The notes beneath the pieces were generated by a model. That model searched no databases. It was not told where the DNA came from and worked only from the letters and a program-made list of their open reading frames with translations. A stretch of DNA of 52,301 nucleotides, taken from the NCBI RefSeq assembly GCF_000336775.1, contig NZ_AOLJ01000003.1:73956-126256 (forward strand). The letters are read 5' to 3'. Made by a program: the position numbers and the translations under genes. The stretch's first letter is position 1, and every line of letters starts with the position of its first letter. Below are positions 25,055 through 34,461 of this stretch, in pieces. This DNA is from Haloferax gibbonsii ATCC 33959 (GTDB taxonomy: Archaea; Halobacteriota; Halobacteria; Halobacteriales; Haloferacaceae).

Positions 25055-26908
25055 GTGAGCGGCCCGGACGACGCGGACGCGCTCGACTGGACTCCGGAGC
25101 GGTCGCCCGAACTGATTCTCGCCGACGCGACCCGGTGCCGCCGCCTCGTCGACGAGGCGGAAGCCGACCGCGACGCGAACGACTGTGACACGGACGACTT
25201 CGACGAGGTCGACTTCGAGCGCCTCGAACGCGGCGACCGCGTCCTCTGTCTCCCCGGCGAGCGCCTGCCCGTTCACGGGGTCGTCCGAGAGGTTCGCCGC
25301 TGGGACTCGCGGTCGGCGTCGTTCCTCGATGACGCCGCCCCGGCGACCATCGAGCGTACTTCAATCGACGAGGACGACGGCCCGCGAACCGACGAGCGCC
25401 CGGTCGCCGTCGGCGACGAGGTCGAAGCCGGCGACCGACCCACCGAGACGGCGCTGGTGGTCGAGTACCGCCCGCCGCGAGCGGGTCTGCTCCCGATTCC
25501 GCTGTCGCTCGCCTCGCTCTTTTCGGCGAAACTTCTCGGCACGCTCTCGCCGCGACTCTCTCACGTCCTCGGCCGACTGGTCATCGTCTTCGTGGTTGTC
25601 GGCATCGTGCTGGTCGGAACCGGCTTGGCCGCCCCCGGAAGCATCGACCGCTTCCTCGACGACAGCGGCATCAACGACGCGCTCTCCGACCTCCGAGGTG
25701 ACGGTGACCCCGAGCCGTCGCCGCCGGAGGTTACCGTGACGCCTCCCTCGCCGACGCCGGACGCCCCGCCCGACGAGACGAACCAGTCCGGCGACACGCC
25801 GACACCAACACCCACGCCGACCACGAGTGCGACGCCCACGCCGACCACGACGACGGACCCCGAATCGACGGAGACGCCCACGCCCACGCCGACGAATACT
25901 CCCGAGCCGACCACTACGGCGCGCTCTACGGGCGGCGGGGGTGGAGGCGGTGGCGGCTCCGGTGGCGCCAGCCAAACGACGACCACGACCACGGCCGTAT
26001 CGTCGCCCGCGCCCGACCCGACGCTGACGGTCGAGGCCGCCGACCCGCCGACGGTCCGAAGCGCCGACGGAACGGCCGGGACGCTCAGCGGCCCCGTGAC
26101 CGGGTCGCTCTCGTGGACCGGTGCGGTCGACAGCGTGGTTCTCGTGGTGAACACGTGGGCACCGGACGACGGCTGGCAGGAGGAGCGACGCGTCACCATC
26201 CGGGGGTCGAGTCCCGTGGACGTCGCCGACGCGCTCGGCTCCGACGTGACCTACGCCGACGGCGACCGAACCGCGGGCTTCGCCGCCAGCGACGACGGCG
26301 AGACAGCCGTCACGACTGGCTACGTCTCCGTGACGGCGGTGTTCTTCCGCGGCTCGACCGAGGTCGCCCGAACCGAGGAGACCGCGTCGTTCGACGTGAC
26401 CGTCGAGAACACCGCCGGGAGCGCCCCGGAGGGCGTCGACCTCGAACTCGGCTCCGGCGGGGCCGGCGTCTCGCTTCTCGACACGCAGTCGGTCGCGCCC
26501 GGCACCGCGGGCAACTCGACGGGGACGCTCGCTAACCGCGGCCGCGACCCCGGCACGCTGACGCTGGCGTCGATGCCCTTCGAATCCGCTGAAAACGGCC
26601 GCTCAGGCCCCGAACTGTCGGTCGATTCGACGGGTGGAGCCGACGAGGGCGAACTCCACGAGGCGCTCGCCGTCCGGCTTCGCGTCGAGCGGGCGAACGG
26701 GTCGAGCACCTACGTACTCGGCGACGAGACGACGTATCTCGACTTCGCCGAGGTGTGGAACGAGTCCGTCGCGCTCGGCCGACTCGACGGCGGGGAATCC
26801 CTGTCGCTCGTCGTCGAGTGGCGGATTCGGGAGTCGGCAGGCAACGAGATACAGACCGACAGCGTCGACGTGGAGTTCGTCTTCACGCTCGAACAGGCGA
26901 CCGACTGA
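25055..26908 (+). CDS. Membrane-anchored TasA-like domain protein (possible fibre anchor)
   Basis: 617 residues from GTG 25055. Residues 1-150 are an acidic, probably cytoplasmic region (landmark DRVLCLPGERLPVHGVVREV); hydrophobic stretches LLPIPLSLASLFSAKLLG (about 145-162) and LVIVFVVVGIVLVGTGLA (about 175-192) form one or two membrane helices; a Pro/Thr linker with TPTPTPTPT runs and a nine-Gly stretch follow (about 215-310); and the C-terminal 300 residues contain a beta domain ending IRESAGNEIQTDSVDVEFVF, the same ending as both TasA-like proteins. It lacks their SipW signal. Layout suggests a membrane anchor for the secreted pair, like TapA functionally though not in sequence. Last gene of the operon. 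Confidence 0.75.
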   Translation: MSGPDDADALDWTPERSPELILADATRCRRLVDEAEADRDANDCDTDDFDEVDFERLERGDRVLCLPGERLPVHGVVREVRRWDSRSASFLDDAAPATIERTSIDEDDGPRTDERPVAVGDEVEAGDRPTETALVVEYRPPRAGLLPIPLSLASLFSAKLLGTLSPRLSHVLGRLVIVFVVVGIVLVGTGLAAPGSIDRFLDDSGINDALSDLRGDGDPEPSPPEVTVTPPSPTPDAPPDETNQSGDTPTPTPTPTTSATPTPTTTTDPESTETPTPTPTNTPEPTTTARSTGGGGGGGGGSGGASQTTTTTTAVSSPAPDPTLTVEAADPPTVRSADGTAGTLSGPVTGSLSWTGAVDSVVLVVNTWAPDDGWQEERRVTIRGSSPVDVADALGSDVTYADGDRTAGFAASDDGETAVTTGYVSVTAVFFRGSTEVARTEETASFDVTVENTAGSAPEGVDLELGSGGAGVSLLDTQSVAPGTAGNSTGTLANRGRDPGTLTLASMPFESAENGRSGPELSVDSTGGADEGELHEALAVRLRVERANGSSTYVLGDETTYLDFAEVWNESVALGRLDGGESLSLVVEWRIRESAGNEIQTDSVDVEFVFTLEQATD

Positions 26909-26934
26909 GCGCTCCTCAACCCGTTTTCAGCTGT

Positions 26935-27300
26935 TCACCCGACGAAGAGTCTGAGGTTGAACGCCGTGGCGAACGCCCCGATGACGGAGAGCGTGACCGG
27001 CGGCAGGTAGTACAGCACCTTATCGCCCACGCGAGCGCCGTAGACGCAGATTCCGAGACAGAGGAAGAAGACCGCGAGCTTCGGGAGGACGAGCCCCCAA
27101 TGGCCGAGGGCGTCCGTGCTCGCCACGAGGAGGGCGTTCGCCTCGTCGAAGCGGCGCTCGTAGTAGAGAATCGTCAGCGTCGTGACGATGTCGCCGACGC
27201 CGTAGGTCGCGAGCGCGATGAGCCAGAGGAGTGAGAACTCCCTCGCGTCGAAGGGCGTGTCCGTGAGTCGAAGATACCGTACGCGTGACACACCCTCCAT
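26935..27300 (-). CDS. Small membrane protein, three TM
   Basis: 121 residues, ATG at 27300. Helices LLWLIALATYGVGDIVTTLTILYY, LPKLAVFFLCLGICVYGA and LPPVTLSVIGAFATAFNL (first cited in part as LATYGVGDIVTTLTILYY). The pattern GDxxTT followed by a Glu-rich loop (YERRFDEANALL) resembles small haloarchaeal DUF5658-like membrane proteins, but I am not sure of that. Convergent with the TasA-like operon and monocistronic. Confidence 0.7.
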   Translation of the reverse strand: MEGVSRVRYLRLTDTPFDAREFSLLWLIALATYGVGDIVTTLTILYYERRFDEANALLVASTDALGHWGLVLPKLAVFFLCLGICVYGARVGDKVLYYLPPVTLSVIGAFATAFNLRLFVG

Positions 27301-27357
27301 TTCGGGGACCGCAATATGAATCGTCCGGGGCGATAGACTGTCGCGGAAGCTGACGCG

Positions 27358-28380
27358 TCAGACGAGTCCGACGCCCTCGGCGAGCAGTTCGTGCGAGCGG
27401 AGGCCGTCTTCGTGGTCGCCGACGACGTGCTGAATCATCATCTCGTCGGCCCCGACGCGCTCGGCGAGCTGGTCCAACAGCCCCGAAACCGTCTCGGGAC
27501 TGCCGGAGATCGCCCGCGGCCACTCCTTCGCCCCGAGGGTCGCGGGCGTGGGTTCGGGGACGCCGCCGAGTTCGTCTATCGCCTCCTCGACGGTCGGTCT
27601 CGTGCCGACCTCGCCGCGACGCATCCGCTTGTACGTCGCCTCGGCCACCGCGCGGAGTCGCGCCGCCTCCTCGTCGGTCTCGGCGCAGACGGCGTTCACC
27701 GCGACCATCCCGTGGGGTTCGTCGATGCCGCCGTCCAGTGGCGACGCCCGGAAGCTCTCTCGGTACTCCTCGAAGGAGTGGACGGCGAACTGCGGTCTGA
27801 TGAAGCCCGCGAAGCAGTAGGGCAATCCGAGTTCGCCCGCGATGGTCGCGCTCGACGGACTCGACCCGAGCACCCACGGGACCGGCGGGTCGCCGTTGCC
27901 TCGCGGAATTTCGAGGTCGGCGTAGGGGTGCTCGTCGGGGTAGTCGTCGTAGAGGTGGTTGACGACGGCCTCGACCTTCTCGGCGTGGTCGCCGTCGGGG
28001 TCCTCGACGTGCCGGTCCGTCCCGAGCGCCTGGTCCGATGCGGGCGACCCGTTCGCCCGGCCGAGCCCAGCGTCGATGCGGCCGGGGGCGAGTCCGTCGA
28101 GCGCGCCGAACTGCTCTGCGACCTTGAACGGGCTGTAGTGGTTGAGCAACACCGCGCCGGAGCCGAGCCGAATCGAGTCGGTCTCCGCGGCGAGGTGGCC
28201 GAGCAACACCTCGGGCGTCGTTCCCGCGAGGGTGCTCGCCATGCCGTGGTGCTCGGCGACCCAGAAGCGCGAGTAACCCAGTCGCTCGGCTTGCGCGGCG
28301 GCCTCGACGGTGTTCGCGTAGGCGTCGGTCGCGGTCCCGCCTCGCGGAACCGGGGAGAGGTCGACGATAGAGAGGTCCAT
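27358..28380 (-). CDS. LLM-class flavin-dependent oxidoreductase (luciferase-like)
   Basis: 340 residues with the bacterial-luciferase TIM-barrel plan: MDLSIVDLSPVPRGGTATDA at the N-terminus, YSRFWVAEHHGMAS (the EHH motif), IRLGSGAVLLNHYSPFKVAEQF, PGRIDAGLGRANG and WVLGSSPSSATIAGELGLPY. This is the MsnO8-type subgroup of F420/FMN-dependent monooxygenase-like proteins. The substrate is not predictable. ATG 28380. Divergent from the ectoine-hydrolase gene across a 345-base AT-rich gap, so it could be linked to that cluster's regulation, but nothing requires it. Confidence 0.9.
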   Translation of the reverse strand: MDLSIVDLSPVPRGGTATDAYANTVEAAAQAERLGYSRFWVAEHHGMASTLAGTTPEVLLGHLAAETDSIRLGSGAVLLNHYSPFKVAEQFGALDGLAPGRIDAGLGRANGSPASDQALGTDRHVEDPDGDHAEKVEAVVNHLYDDYPDEHPYADLEIPRGNGDPPVPWVLGSSPSSATIAGELGLPYCFAGFIRPQFAVHSFEEYRESFRASPLDGGIDEPHGMVAVNAVCAETDEEAARLRAVAEATYKRMRRGEVGTRPTVEEAIDELGGVPEPTPATLGAKEWPRAISGSPETVSGLLDQLAERVGADEMMIQHVVGDHEDGLRSHELLAEGVGLV

Positions 28381-28725
28381 ACCCCGCCTCCGAGACTGCG
28401 AGGAATAACGATTGGGCTCCCAGCAGATGCGTACTGTTCTCGGTGAGTCGGAGGCACATTAGTATTGCTTGTCTAACACTTCACTGACTGTTTGAATATT
28501 CTGGTAATTTTGAATAATCTAGATTATCTAGGAAATTGAATGCTCTAGAGCGTTCTACTTAGTATATCTGTGAAAATGGTGTCTGCGGTCATTTGAGCCG
28601 ACAACCAATCTTGTTTTATCTATACACTATCCTCGTCTCCTACGCCGTCGGCGTACACAGAATCCGTGACCATTGTCCACAAAAAATTTTTACGGGCCCT
28701 ATCCGATGGTTCGATAGAGGTTCCC
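28381..28725. promoter_or_regulatory. AT-rich divergent region with two perfect palindromes
   Basis: This gap between the luciferase-like gene and doeA is AT-rich at 28460-28620. It holds the perfect palindromes ATAATCTAGATTAT (28514-28527) and GCTCTAGAGC (28542-28551), both centred on CTAGA. A TATA-like AAAAAATTTTTACG at about 28681-28694 probably drives doeA with a short leader. No gene seen. Confidence 0.55.
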
Positions 28726-29904
28726 ATGCCAAGAGCCGTATTCGACAGCGCCGAGTACGACAGACGCATCGCCCGGACCAAAGAGCGGATGGCCGAACGC
28801 GGGCTGGACGCGCTCTTCGTGAGCGACCCCGCGAACATGAACTATCTCACCGGCTACGACGGGTGGTCGTTCTACGTCCATCAGGGGGTCGTGGTCACGC
28901 GGGACCGCGACGAACCCGTGTGGGTCGGTCGCGACATGGACGCCAACGGCGCTCGCGCGACAACCACGTTGAGCGAGGAGAGCATCCGGCCGTACAGCGA
29001 CGACCACGTGCAGTCGCCCCACGACCTCCACCCGATGGACTTCGTCGCGGCCGTGCTGGAGGACCTCGGCGTCGGCGACGCGCGCGTCGGCCTCGAGATG
29101 GACGCCTACTACTTCACCGCGAAGTCCTACACGCGCCTGCAGCAGAACCTCCCCGAGGCGAGTTTCGAGGACACGACGCTCCTCGTGAACCGCGTGCGCA
29201 TCAAGAAGTCCGACGCCGAACTCGACTACATGCGCGAGGCGGCCCGCATCTCCGAGAACGCGATGCAGGCCGGCCTCGACGTCATCGAGGAGGGCGTCCC
29301 CGAGTACGAGGCCGCAGAGGCCATCTACTCGGCGCTCATCGAGGGAACCGACGACTACGGCGGCGACTACCCGTCTATCGTCCCGCTGATGCCCTCGGGC
29401 GACCACACGGGGACGCCGCACCTCACGTGGACCGACCGCGAGTTCGAGGACGGCGACCCGGTCATCATCGAACTCTCCGGCTGTCGGCACCGCTACCACT
29501 CGCCGCTCGCCCGGACGACGTTCGTCGGCGACCCCCCGGAAGAGCTGTCCCGGCGGGCCGACATCGTCGTCGAGGGGATGGAAGCCGCCCTCGACGCGGT
29601 CGAACCCGGCGTGACCTGCGAGGCCGTCGAGAAGGCGTGGCGCGACACCATCGCCGAGTACGGCATCGAGAAGAAAGACCGCATCGGCTACTCGATGGGC
29701 CTCGGCTACCCGCCGGACTGGGGCGAGCACACCGCGAGCCTCCGCCCCGGCGACGAGACCGTCCTCGAAGAGAACATGACGTTCCACACCATCCCCGGCC
29801 TCTGGTTCGACGACTTCGGCGTCGAACTCAGCGAGACGTTCGTCGTCACGGCCGACGGGGCGGAGCCGCTGGCCGACTTCCCCCGCCGGCTATTCACAAC
29901 TTAA
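28726..29904 (+). CDS. doeA: Ectoine hydrolase DoeA/EutD (M24 family, metal site lost)
   Basis: 392 residues of the creatinase/aminopeptidase-P (pita-bread) fold. It matches what I know of bacterial DoeA/EutD closely in diagnostic stretches: [58 protein letters not shown], and [20 protein letters not shown]. The usual M24 metal ligands are replaced (E249 in IIELSGC instead of Asp, HSP instead of SD, no Glu in HTIPGLW), as expected for the metal-independent ectoine hydrolase, where that Glu is catalytic. The enzyme opens ectoine to N-acetyl-L-2,4-diaminobutyrate. ATG 28726 chosen over an upstream ATG at 28666, which precedes the TATA-like element. First gene of the catabolic cluster; GDH follows. 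Confidence 0.85.
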   Translation: MPRAVFDSAEYDRRIARTKERMAERGLDALFVSDPANMNYLTGYDGWSFYVHQGVVVTRDRDEPVWVGRDMDANGARATTTLSEESIRPYSDDHVQSPHDLHPMDFVAAVLEDLGVGDARVGLEMDAYYFTAKSYTRLQQNLPEASFEDTTLLVNRVRIKKSDAELDYMREAARISENAMQAGLDVIEEGVPEYEAAEAIYSALIEGTDDYGGDYPSIVPLMPSGDHTGTPHLTWTDREFEDGDPVIIELSGCRHRYHSPLARTTFVGDPPEELSRRADIVVEGMEAALDAVEPGVTCEAVEKAWRDTIAEYGIEKKDRIGYSMGLGYPPDWGEHTASLRPGDETVLEENMTFHTIPGLWFDDFGVELSETFVVTADGAEPLADFPRRLFTT

Positions 29905-29930
29905 TTATGACTCCGGGTCACAGCCCTCAT
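29898..29930 (+). promoter_or_regulatory. TATA-like promoter for glutamate dehydrogenase
   Basis: AACTTAATTATG lies about 25-30 bases before ATG 29931, overlapping the doeA stop codon. Spacing fits a leaderless transcript and argues against the in-frame ATG at 29907 as start. Confidence 0.5.
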
Positions 29931-31238
29931 ATGATGACCGAAGATGGCAAAAATCGAAACGGCGAAGCGGTCGCCGACGGCGGCTCGGAGTCAGAACCCG
30001 AATCGGCGCTGGCGACGGCGCGCAGACAGCTCGAACGCGCGGCGAGCCACGCCGACGTCGACGACGGCGTCGTCGCGCGCCTGAAGCACCCGACGCGGGT
30101 CCAGCAGGTCTCGGTCCCGCTCCGCCGCGACGACGGCTCGCTCGACGTGTTCACCGGCTTCCGCGCCCAGCACGACGACGTGCGCGGGCCGTACAAGGGC
30201 GGCCTCCGCTACCACCCGGAAGTGACCGCCGACGAGTGCATCGGGCTCTCGATGTGGATGACCTGGAAGTGCGCCGTGATGGACCTCCCGTTCGGCGGCG
30301 GCAAGGGCGGCGTCGCGGTCGACCCCAAGACGCTCTCCGACGAGGAGCGCGAGCGACTCACGCGACGGTTCGCCGAGGAGATTCGGAACGTCGTCGGGCC
30401 GAAGAAGGACGTTCCCGCGCCCGACATGGGAACCGGTCCGCAGGAGATGGCGTGGTTCATGGACGCCTACTCGATGCAGCAGGGCGAGACGACGCCCGGC
30501 GTCGTGACGGGCAAGCCGCCGGTCATCGGCGGCTCCTACGGCCGCGAGGAGGCCCCCGGTCGCTCCGTCGCCATCGTCACCCGCGAAGCCATCGACTTCT
30601 ACGACTGGGACATCGAAGACACCACCGTCGCGGTCCAAGGGTTCGGGTCCGTCGGCGCGAACGCCGCCCGCCTCCTCGACGAGTGGGGCGCGAAGGTGGT
30701 CGCCGTCTCCGACGTGGACGGCGCGATTTACGACCCCGACGGCCTCGACACGCAGGACGTCGAGGGTCACGACGAGCGCCCCGGCATGGTGTCGGGCTAC
30801 GACGCCCCCGAGTCGCTCACGAACGAGGAACTGCTCGAACTCGACGTGGACGTGCTCATCCCGGCGGCCATCGGGAACGTCATCACGACCGAAAACGTCG
30901 ACGCCATCTCGGCGGACATGGTCGTCGAGGGCGCGAACGGGCCGACGACGTTCGCGGCCGACGCCGTCCTCGAAGAGCGCGAGATTCCCGTGGTCCCCGA
31001 CATCCTCGCCAACGCCGGCGGCGTGACGGTCTCGTACTTCGAGTGGCTGCAGGACATCAACCGCCGCCAGTGGTCGCTCGAACGCGTCCACGAGGAACTC
31101 GAAGCCGAGATGCTCAAGGCGTGGAACGCGGTCCGCGAACACGTCGAAGAGCGCGACCTGACGTGGCGCGACGCGGCGTACGTCGTCGCGCTCTCCCGCA
31201 TCGGCGGCGCGAAGGAGACGCGGGGCCTCTGGCCCTGA
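29931..31238 (+). CDS. Glutamate dehydrogenase (Glu/Leu/Phe/Val family)
   Basis: 435 residues. ELFV_dehydrog_[31 protein letters not shown] with the substrate Lys, [15 protein letters not shown] with the catalytic Asp, [17 protein letters not shown]. Rossmann domain: [17 protein letters not shown] (GxGxxG) and [10 protein letters not shown], then [10 protein letters not shown] and [16 protein letters not shown]. Interconverts glutamate and 2-oxoglutarate plus ammonia. Beside two aminotransferases it can regenerate 2-oxoglutarate as amino acceptor and release nitrogen from ectoine. Starts 26 bases after doeA, with its own TATA-like element, and ends at a clear hairpin/T-run terminator. ATG 29931 or 29934. 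Confidence 0.95.
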   Translation: MMTEDGKNRNGEAVADGGSESEPESALATARRQLERAASHADVDDGVVARLKHPTRVQQVSVPLRRDDGSLDVFTGFRAQHDDVRGPYKGGLRYHPEVTADECIGLSMWMTWKCAVMDLPFGGGKGGVAVDPKTLSDEERERLTRRFAEEIRNVVGPKKDVPAPDMGTGPQEMAWFMDAYSMQQGETTPGVVTGKPPVIGGSYGREEAPGRSVAIVTREAIDFYDWDIEDTTVAVQGFGSVGANAARLLDEWGAKVVAVSDVDGAIYDPDGLDTQDVEGHDERPGMVSGYDAPESLTNEELLELDVDVLIPAAIGNVITTENVDAISADMVVEGANGPTTFAADAVLEEREIPVVPDILANAGGVTVSYFEWLQDINRRQWSLERVHEELEAEMLKAWNAVREHVEERDLTWRDAAYVVALSRIGGAKETRGLWP

Positions 31239-31281
31239 ACGGCTGAGCGTCGAGCGAAATTCGAAGCGACCCGCGACCTGA

Positions 31282-31309
31282 GGGCCGCGGCGCGGCCCGT
31301 TTTCTTTTT
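31282..31309 (+). terminator. Hairpin plus T-run after GDH
   Basis: GGGCCGC-GGC-GCGGCCC forms a perfect 7-bp stem followed by GTTTTCTTTTT. It separates the convergent GDH and FAD/Fe-S oxidase genes. Confidence 0.75.
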
Positions 31310-31320
31310 CGGCGCGCTTC

Positions 31321-34300
31321 TCAGTCAGCGACCGCTTCGGCGACCTTCTCTATCGGGTGCGGCGGGTCGTCGGCCGCGCCGTCCATGTCTTCGAGTTGGG
31401 TCCGACAGGACGCGCCGGGCGCGACGACCGTGTCGCCGCGGCTCTCGCCGATTTGGTCCGAGAGGATGTCGCCGATGGCCTTCGACAGCGAGTGGTGTTC
31501 GGCCTCGTAGCCGAAGCTCCCGGCCATGCCGCAACAGCCGGAATCGAGCGGGTCCACGTCGTAGCCGGCGCGCCGGAGGACGCCCACCGCGTGGTGGTCC
31601 TTGCGCGTCGCCTTCTGGTGACAGTGGCCGTGGTACGTCAGCGTCTCGGCCGACGCTGAGGCGTCGATGTTTTCCACGAGGCACTTCGCGTCGAGGTACT
31701 CCATGATGCCGTAGGTCTCGGCGGCGACGGTCTCGGCCGCGTCGCTCGAAAGCAGGTCGAGGTAGTCCGACTGGAACATGACCGCGTCCGAGGGCTCGAC
31801 GAGCACGACGCTCCAGCCGGCTTCGACGCGGGGCGCGAGCGCGTCGACGTTCGTCTCGGCGCGCGCCCGCGACCGGTCGAGGAAGCCCTTCGAGTGGGCC
31901 GGGCGGCCGGTGGCGGTCACGTCGTCCGGAATCGAGACGTGGACGTTCGCGGCTTCGAGCACGCGAATCGCGGCCTTCCCCGCGTCGGGGTGGTTGTAGT
32001 TGGTGTAGCTGTCGGGGAACACGAGCACCTTGTCGGTGGCCTCGGCCTCGGGGACGCGAGCGCCGCCCCGCGCCTCGAACCAGTCTTCCAGCGATTCGCG
32101 GTGGAACGTCGGGAGCGACCGCTCTCTGGCGATGCCGACGGTCTTCTCCATGACCGTCCGCGCGCCCGGCACCTTCGCCGCCCAGTTCGAAAGCGGAGCG
32201 AGCCGCGAGCCCAACGCGTTCAGCCGGTCCACCTCGGCGAACAGGCGGTCTCGGAGAGTCGCGCCGTGAGACTGGTGGTGGGCGTGTTCGACCTCGGCTT
32301 TGAGCTTCGCCATGTCCACCTCGCTGGGGCAGTCGCGGGCGCAGCCCTTACAGCCGACACAGAGGTCCAGCACCTCGCGCATGAACTCGGTGTCCGTCGC
32401 GTCGGCGTCGAGGTCGCCGCTCATGGCCTGCCGGAGCATGTTGGCGCGACCGCGGGTCGACAGCCCCTCTTCCTCCGTGGCGCGGTAGGTCGGACACATC
32501 ACGCCGCCGGTGGTCGACTGGGCGCCCCGACAGCCGCCGCAGCCGTGGCAGAGTTCCGCCATCCCCTGAAAGCCGTTTTCGGTGTCCCACTCGAGTTCGG
32601 GGTCGAAGCCGGCGTCGAACTCGTAGTCGGGGTCGAACCGGAGATTCTCGGTCATCGACACGTCGCCGCAGACCTGCCCCGGATTGAGGAGCCAGTCGGG
32701 GTCGAACGCGGTCTTGAGGTCGCGGAAGGCGTTCCAGAGGCGGTCGCCGTACAGTTTGCGGTTCCACTGGGTCCGCGCGCGGCCGTCGCCGTGTTCGCCC
32801 GACACCGACCCGCCGGCCTCGACGACGAAGTCCGTCACCTCGTCGGCGATGGTCTCGAACGAGTCGAGGCCGTCGAGCGTCTTCGTGTTGACGAGCGGGC
32901 GGACGTGCAGCACGCCCGGGCCCGCGTGGGCGTAGAAACTCGTGTTGGCGTCGTGGTCGTCGATGACCTCGCGGAACCGCTCGACGTAGCCCGGCAGTTC
33001 GTCGGCCGGCACGGCGCAGTCCTCGATGAAGGAGATGTGTTTCTCGTCGGTCGTCCGCGAGAGCAGGATGGGTGCGGCGGCCTTGCGCATCTCCCAGAGC
33101 CCCGCGCGGGCCGCCTCGTCGTGGGCTTCCAGCGCGTCGAACGCGCGGGCGTCGTCGGCGACGCCGACGCCGTCGGATGGGGTCGTTTCCGGCGTCACCG
33201 AGGGTGCGCGGGCCGTCAGCAGGTCGGCGACTTTCCGCCGGCCGTCCGCGTCGGAGTCGGCGTAGAACTCGACCAGCAGGGCCGCGCGGGTCCCGTCGGG
33301 GAGCGACGCGGCCACGTCGTGGAACTCAGCGGTGTCGAGCGCGAGGTCGATGAGCACGTCGTCGATGAGTTCGACCGCCGCCGGGTCGTGGTCGAGGATG
33401 GGGGCCACGTCGGCGGCGGCGTCGAACACGTCCTCGTAGGTGAGGAGCGCGACGGCCTTCGTCTCCGGGAGCGGTTCGAGCGAGACGGTCGCCTCGGTCA
33501 CGACGGCGAGGGTCCCCTCGCTCCCGGCGAGCAGACGCGCGAGGTTCACGGTCCCCGACTCGCAGTCCGGGTCGGTTCCGGTCCCGTCGGCCAGCGGGCG
33601 CTCCCCGCGGGCCTCATCGACCAGCGCGTCGAGGTTGTAGCCGGAGACGTTGCGCTTGAGGTCCGGGTAGCGGGCGTCTATCTCCTCGCGTTCCTCGTCG
33701 AGCACGCGGACGACCTCGGCGTAGATTCGAGGGAGAAGCGGACTCTCCGGGCCGTCGGCCCCCCACGCGTCGCTCTCGGCGTCGGCCTTCTCCCGGAGTT
33801 CGGCCACGCGCACCTCGCCGAAGCGGTGGACGCTCCCGTCGGCGAGGACGACCTCGCACTCCTCGACGTAGTAGTCGGTCTTACCGTACTTCAGGGAGTG
33901 CGCGCCGGTGGAGTTGTTACCGATAGCGCCCCCGAGGACGCTCCGGTCGCCCGCGGCGGGGTCCGGGCCGAACGTGAGACCATGGTCGGCCGCGGAGTTA
34001 TTGAGGTCCGCGAGCGTGACCCCGGCCTGCGCGGTCGCCGTCGCCGCCTCGGCGTCCACCGACTTGACCCCGTCCATGTGCCGCGAGAGGTCGAGGACGA
34101 CCGCCTCGTTGACGGCCTGTCCGGCGAGGCTCGTGCCGCCGCCGCGGGGGAGGACGGGAATCTCGCGGTCGGCGCAGTACTCCACGACGGCCGCCACGTC
34201 GGCGGTCGAGGTCGGCATGACGACGCCGACGGGGAGCACCTCGTACGCCGAGGCGTCGGTCGCGTACAGCTGTCGGGTGTACTCGTCGAACCGCACGCCG

Positions 34301-34455
34301 CCGTCGACGAGGCGTTCGAGGTCGCTCACGAGCGCCTCGCGGTCGGTGTCGCCGCCGACGTAGTCGTAGTCGGCGCGCGGGTCGTCGCCGGGGTCGACTG
34401 CCGGGTCGGTCTGCTGGTCGGCGCGAGAGTCGTCGGGACGTTCCTGCGTCGCCAT
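31321..34455 (-). CDS. Fused FAD-linked oxidase / Fe-S oxidoreductase (D-2-hydroxyacid dehydrogenase type)
   Basis: 1044 residues joining GlcD- and GlcF-like parts. Residues about 40-260 are an FAD_binding_4 domain (VLPRGGGTSLAGQAV, GAIGNNSTGAHSLKYGK); about 300-570 the FAD-oxidase C domain (HAGPGVLHVRPLVN, GSVSGEHGDGRARTQW). Then two Fe-S cluster sets (CHGCGGCRGAQ...CP and CVGCKGCARDCPS) and CCG domains (HGHCHQKATRK, SGCCGMAGSFGYE). This is the YdiJ/D-2-hydroxyglutarate or D-lactate dehydrogenase layout, oxidising a D-2-hydroxyacid and passing electrons to the quinone pool. It starts 6 bases after the D-2-hydroxyacid dehydrogenase gene, so the two are co-transcribed and likely share a substrate pair. 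Role in the ectoine cluster is unclear. Confidence 0.9.
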   Translation of the reverse strand: MATQERPDDSRADQQTDPAVDPGDDPRADYDYVGGDTDREALVSDLERLVDGGVRFDEYTRQLYATDASAYEVLPVGVVMPTSTADVAAVVEYCADREIPVLPRGGGTSLAGQAVNEAVVLDLSRHMDGVKSVDAEAATATAQAGVTLADLNNSAADHGLTFGPDPAAGDRSVLGGAIGNNSTGAHSLKYGKTDYYVEECEVVLADGSVHRFGEVRVAELREKADAESDAWGADGPESPLLPRIYAEVVRVLDEEREEIDARYPDLKRNVSGYNLDALVDEARGERPLADGTGTDPDCESGTVNLARLLAGSEGTLAVVTEATVSLEPLPETKAVALLTYEDVFDAAADVAPILDHDPAAVELIDDVLIDLALDTAEFHDVAASLPDGTRAALLVEFYADSDADGRRKVADLLTARAPSVTPETTPSDGVGVADDARAFDALEAHDEAARAGLWEMRKAAAPILLSRTTDEKHISFIEDCAVPADELPGYVERFREVIDDHDANTSFYAHAGPGVLHVRPLVNTKTLDGLDSFETIADEVTDFVVEAGGSVSGEHGDGRARTQWNRKLYGDRLWNAFRDLKTAFDPDWLLNPGQVCGDVSMTENLRFDPDYEFDAGFDPELEWDTENGFQGMAELCHGCGGCRGAQSTTGGVMCPTYRATEEEGLSTRGRANMLRQAMSGDLDADATDTEFMREVLDLCVGCKGCARDCPSEVDMAKLKAEVEHAHHQSHGATLRDRLFAEVDRLNALGSRLAPLSNWAAKVPGARTVMEKTVGIARERSLPTFHRESLEDWFEARGGARVPEAEATDKVLVFPDSYTNYNHPDAGKAAIRVLEAANVHVSIPDDVTATGRPAHSKGFLDRSRARAETNVDALAPRVEAGWSVVLVEPSDAVMFQSDYLDLLSSDAAETVAAETYGIMEYLDAKCLVENIDASASAETLTYHGHCHQKATRKDHHAVGVLRRAGYDVDPLDSGCCGMAGSFGYEAEHHSLSKAIGDILSDQIGESRGDTVVAPGASCRTQLEDMDGAADDPPHPIEKVAEAVAD

Positions 34456-34461
34456 CGGGAG

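Noticed and set aside
28593..29930. A plus-strand frame that would extend GDH upstream through doeA
   Set aside because: In this region the frame is out of phase with doeA and Arg-rich; the DoeA motifs and the TATA element before 29931 show two separate genes.
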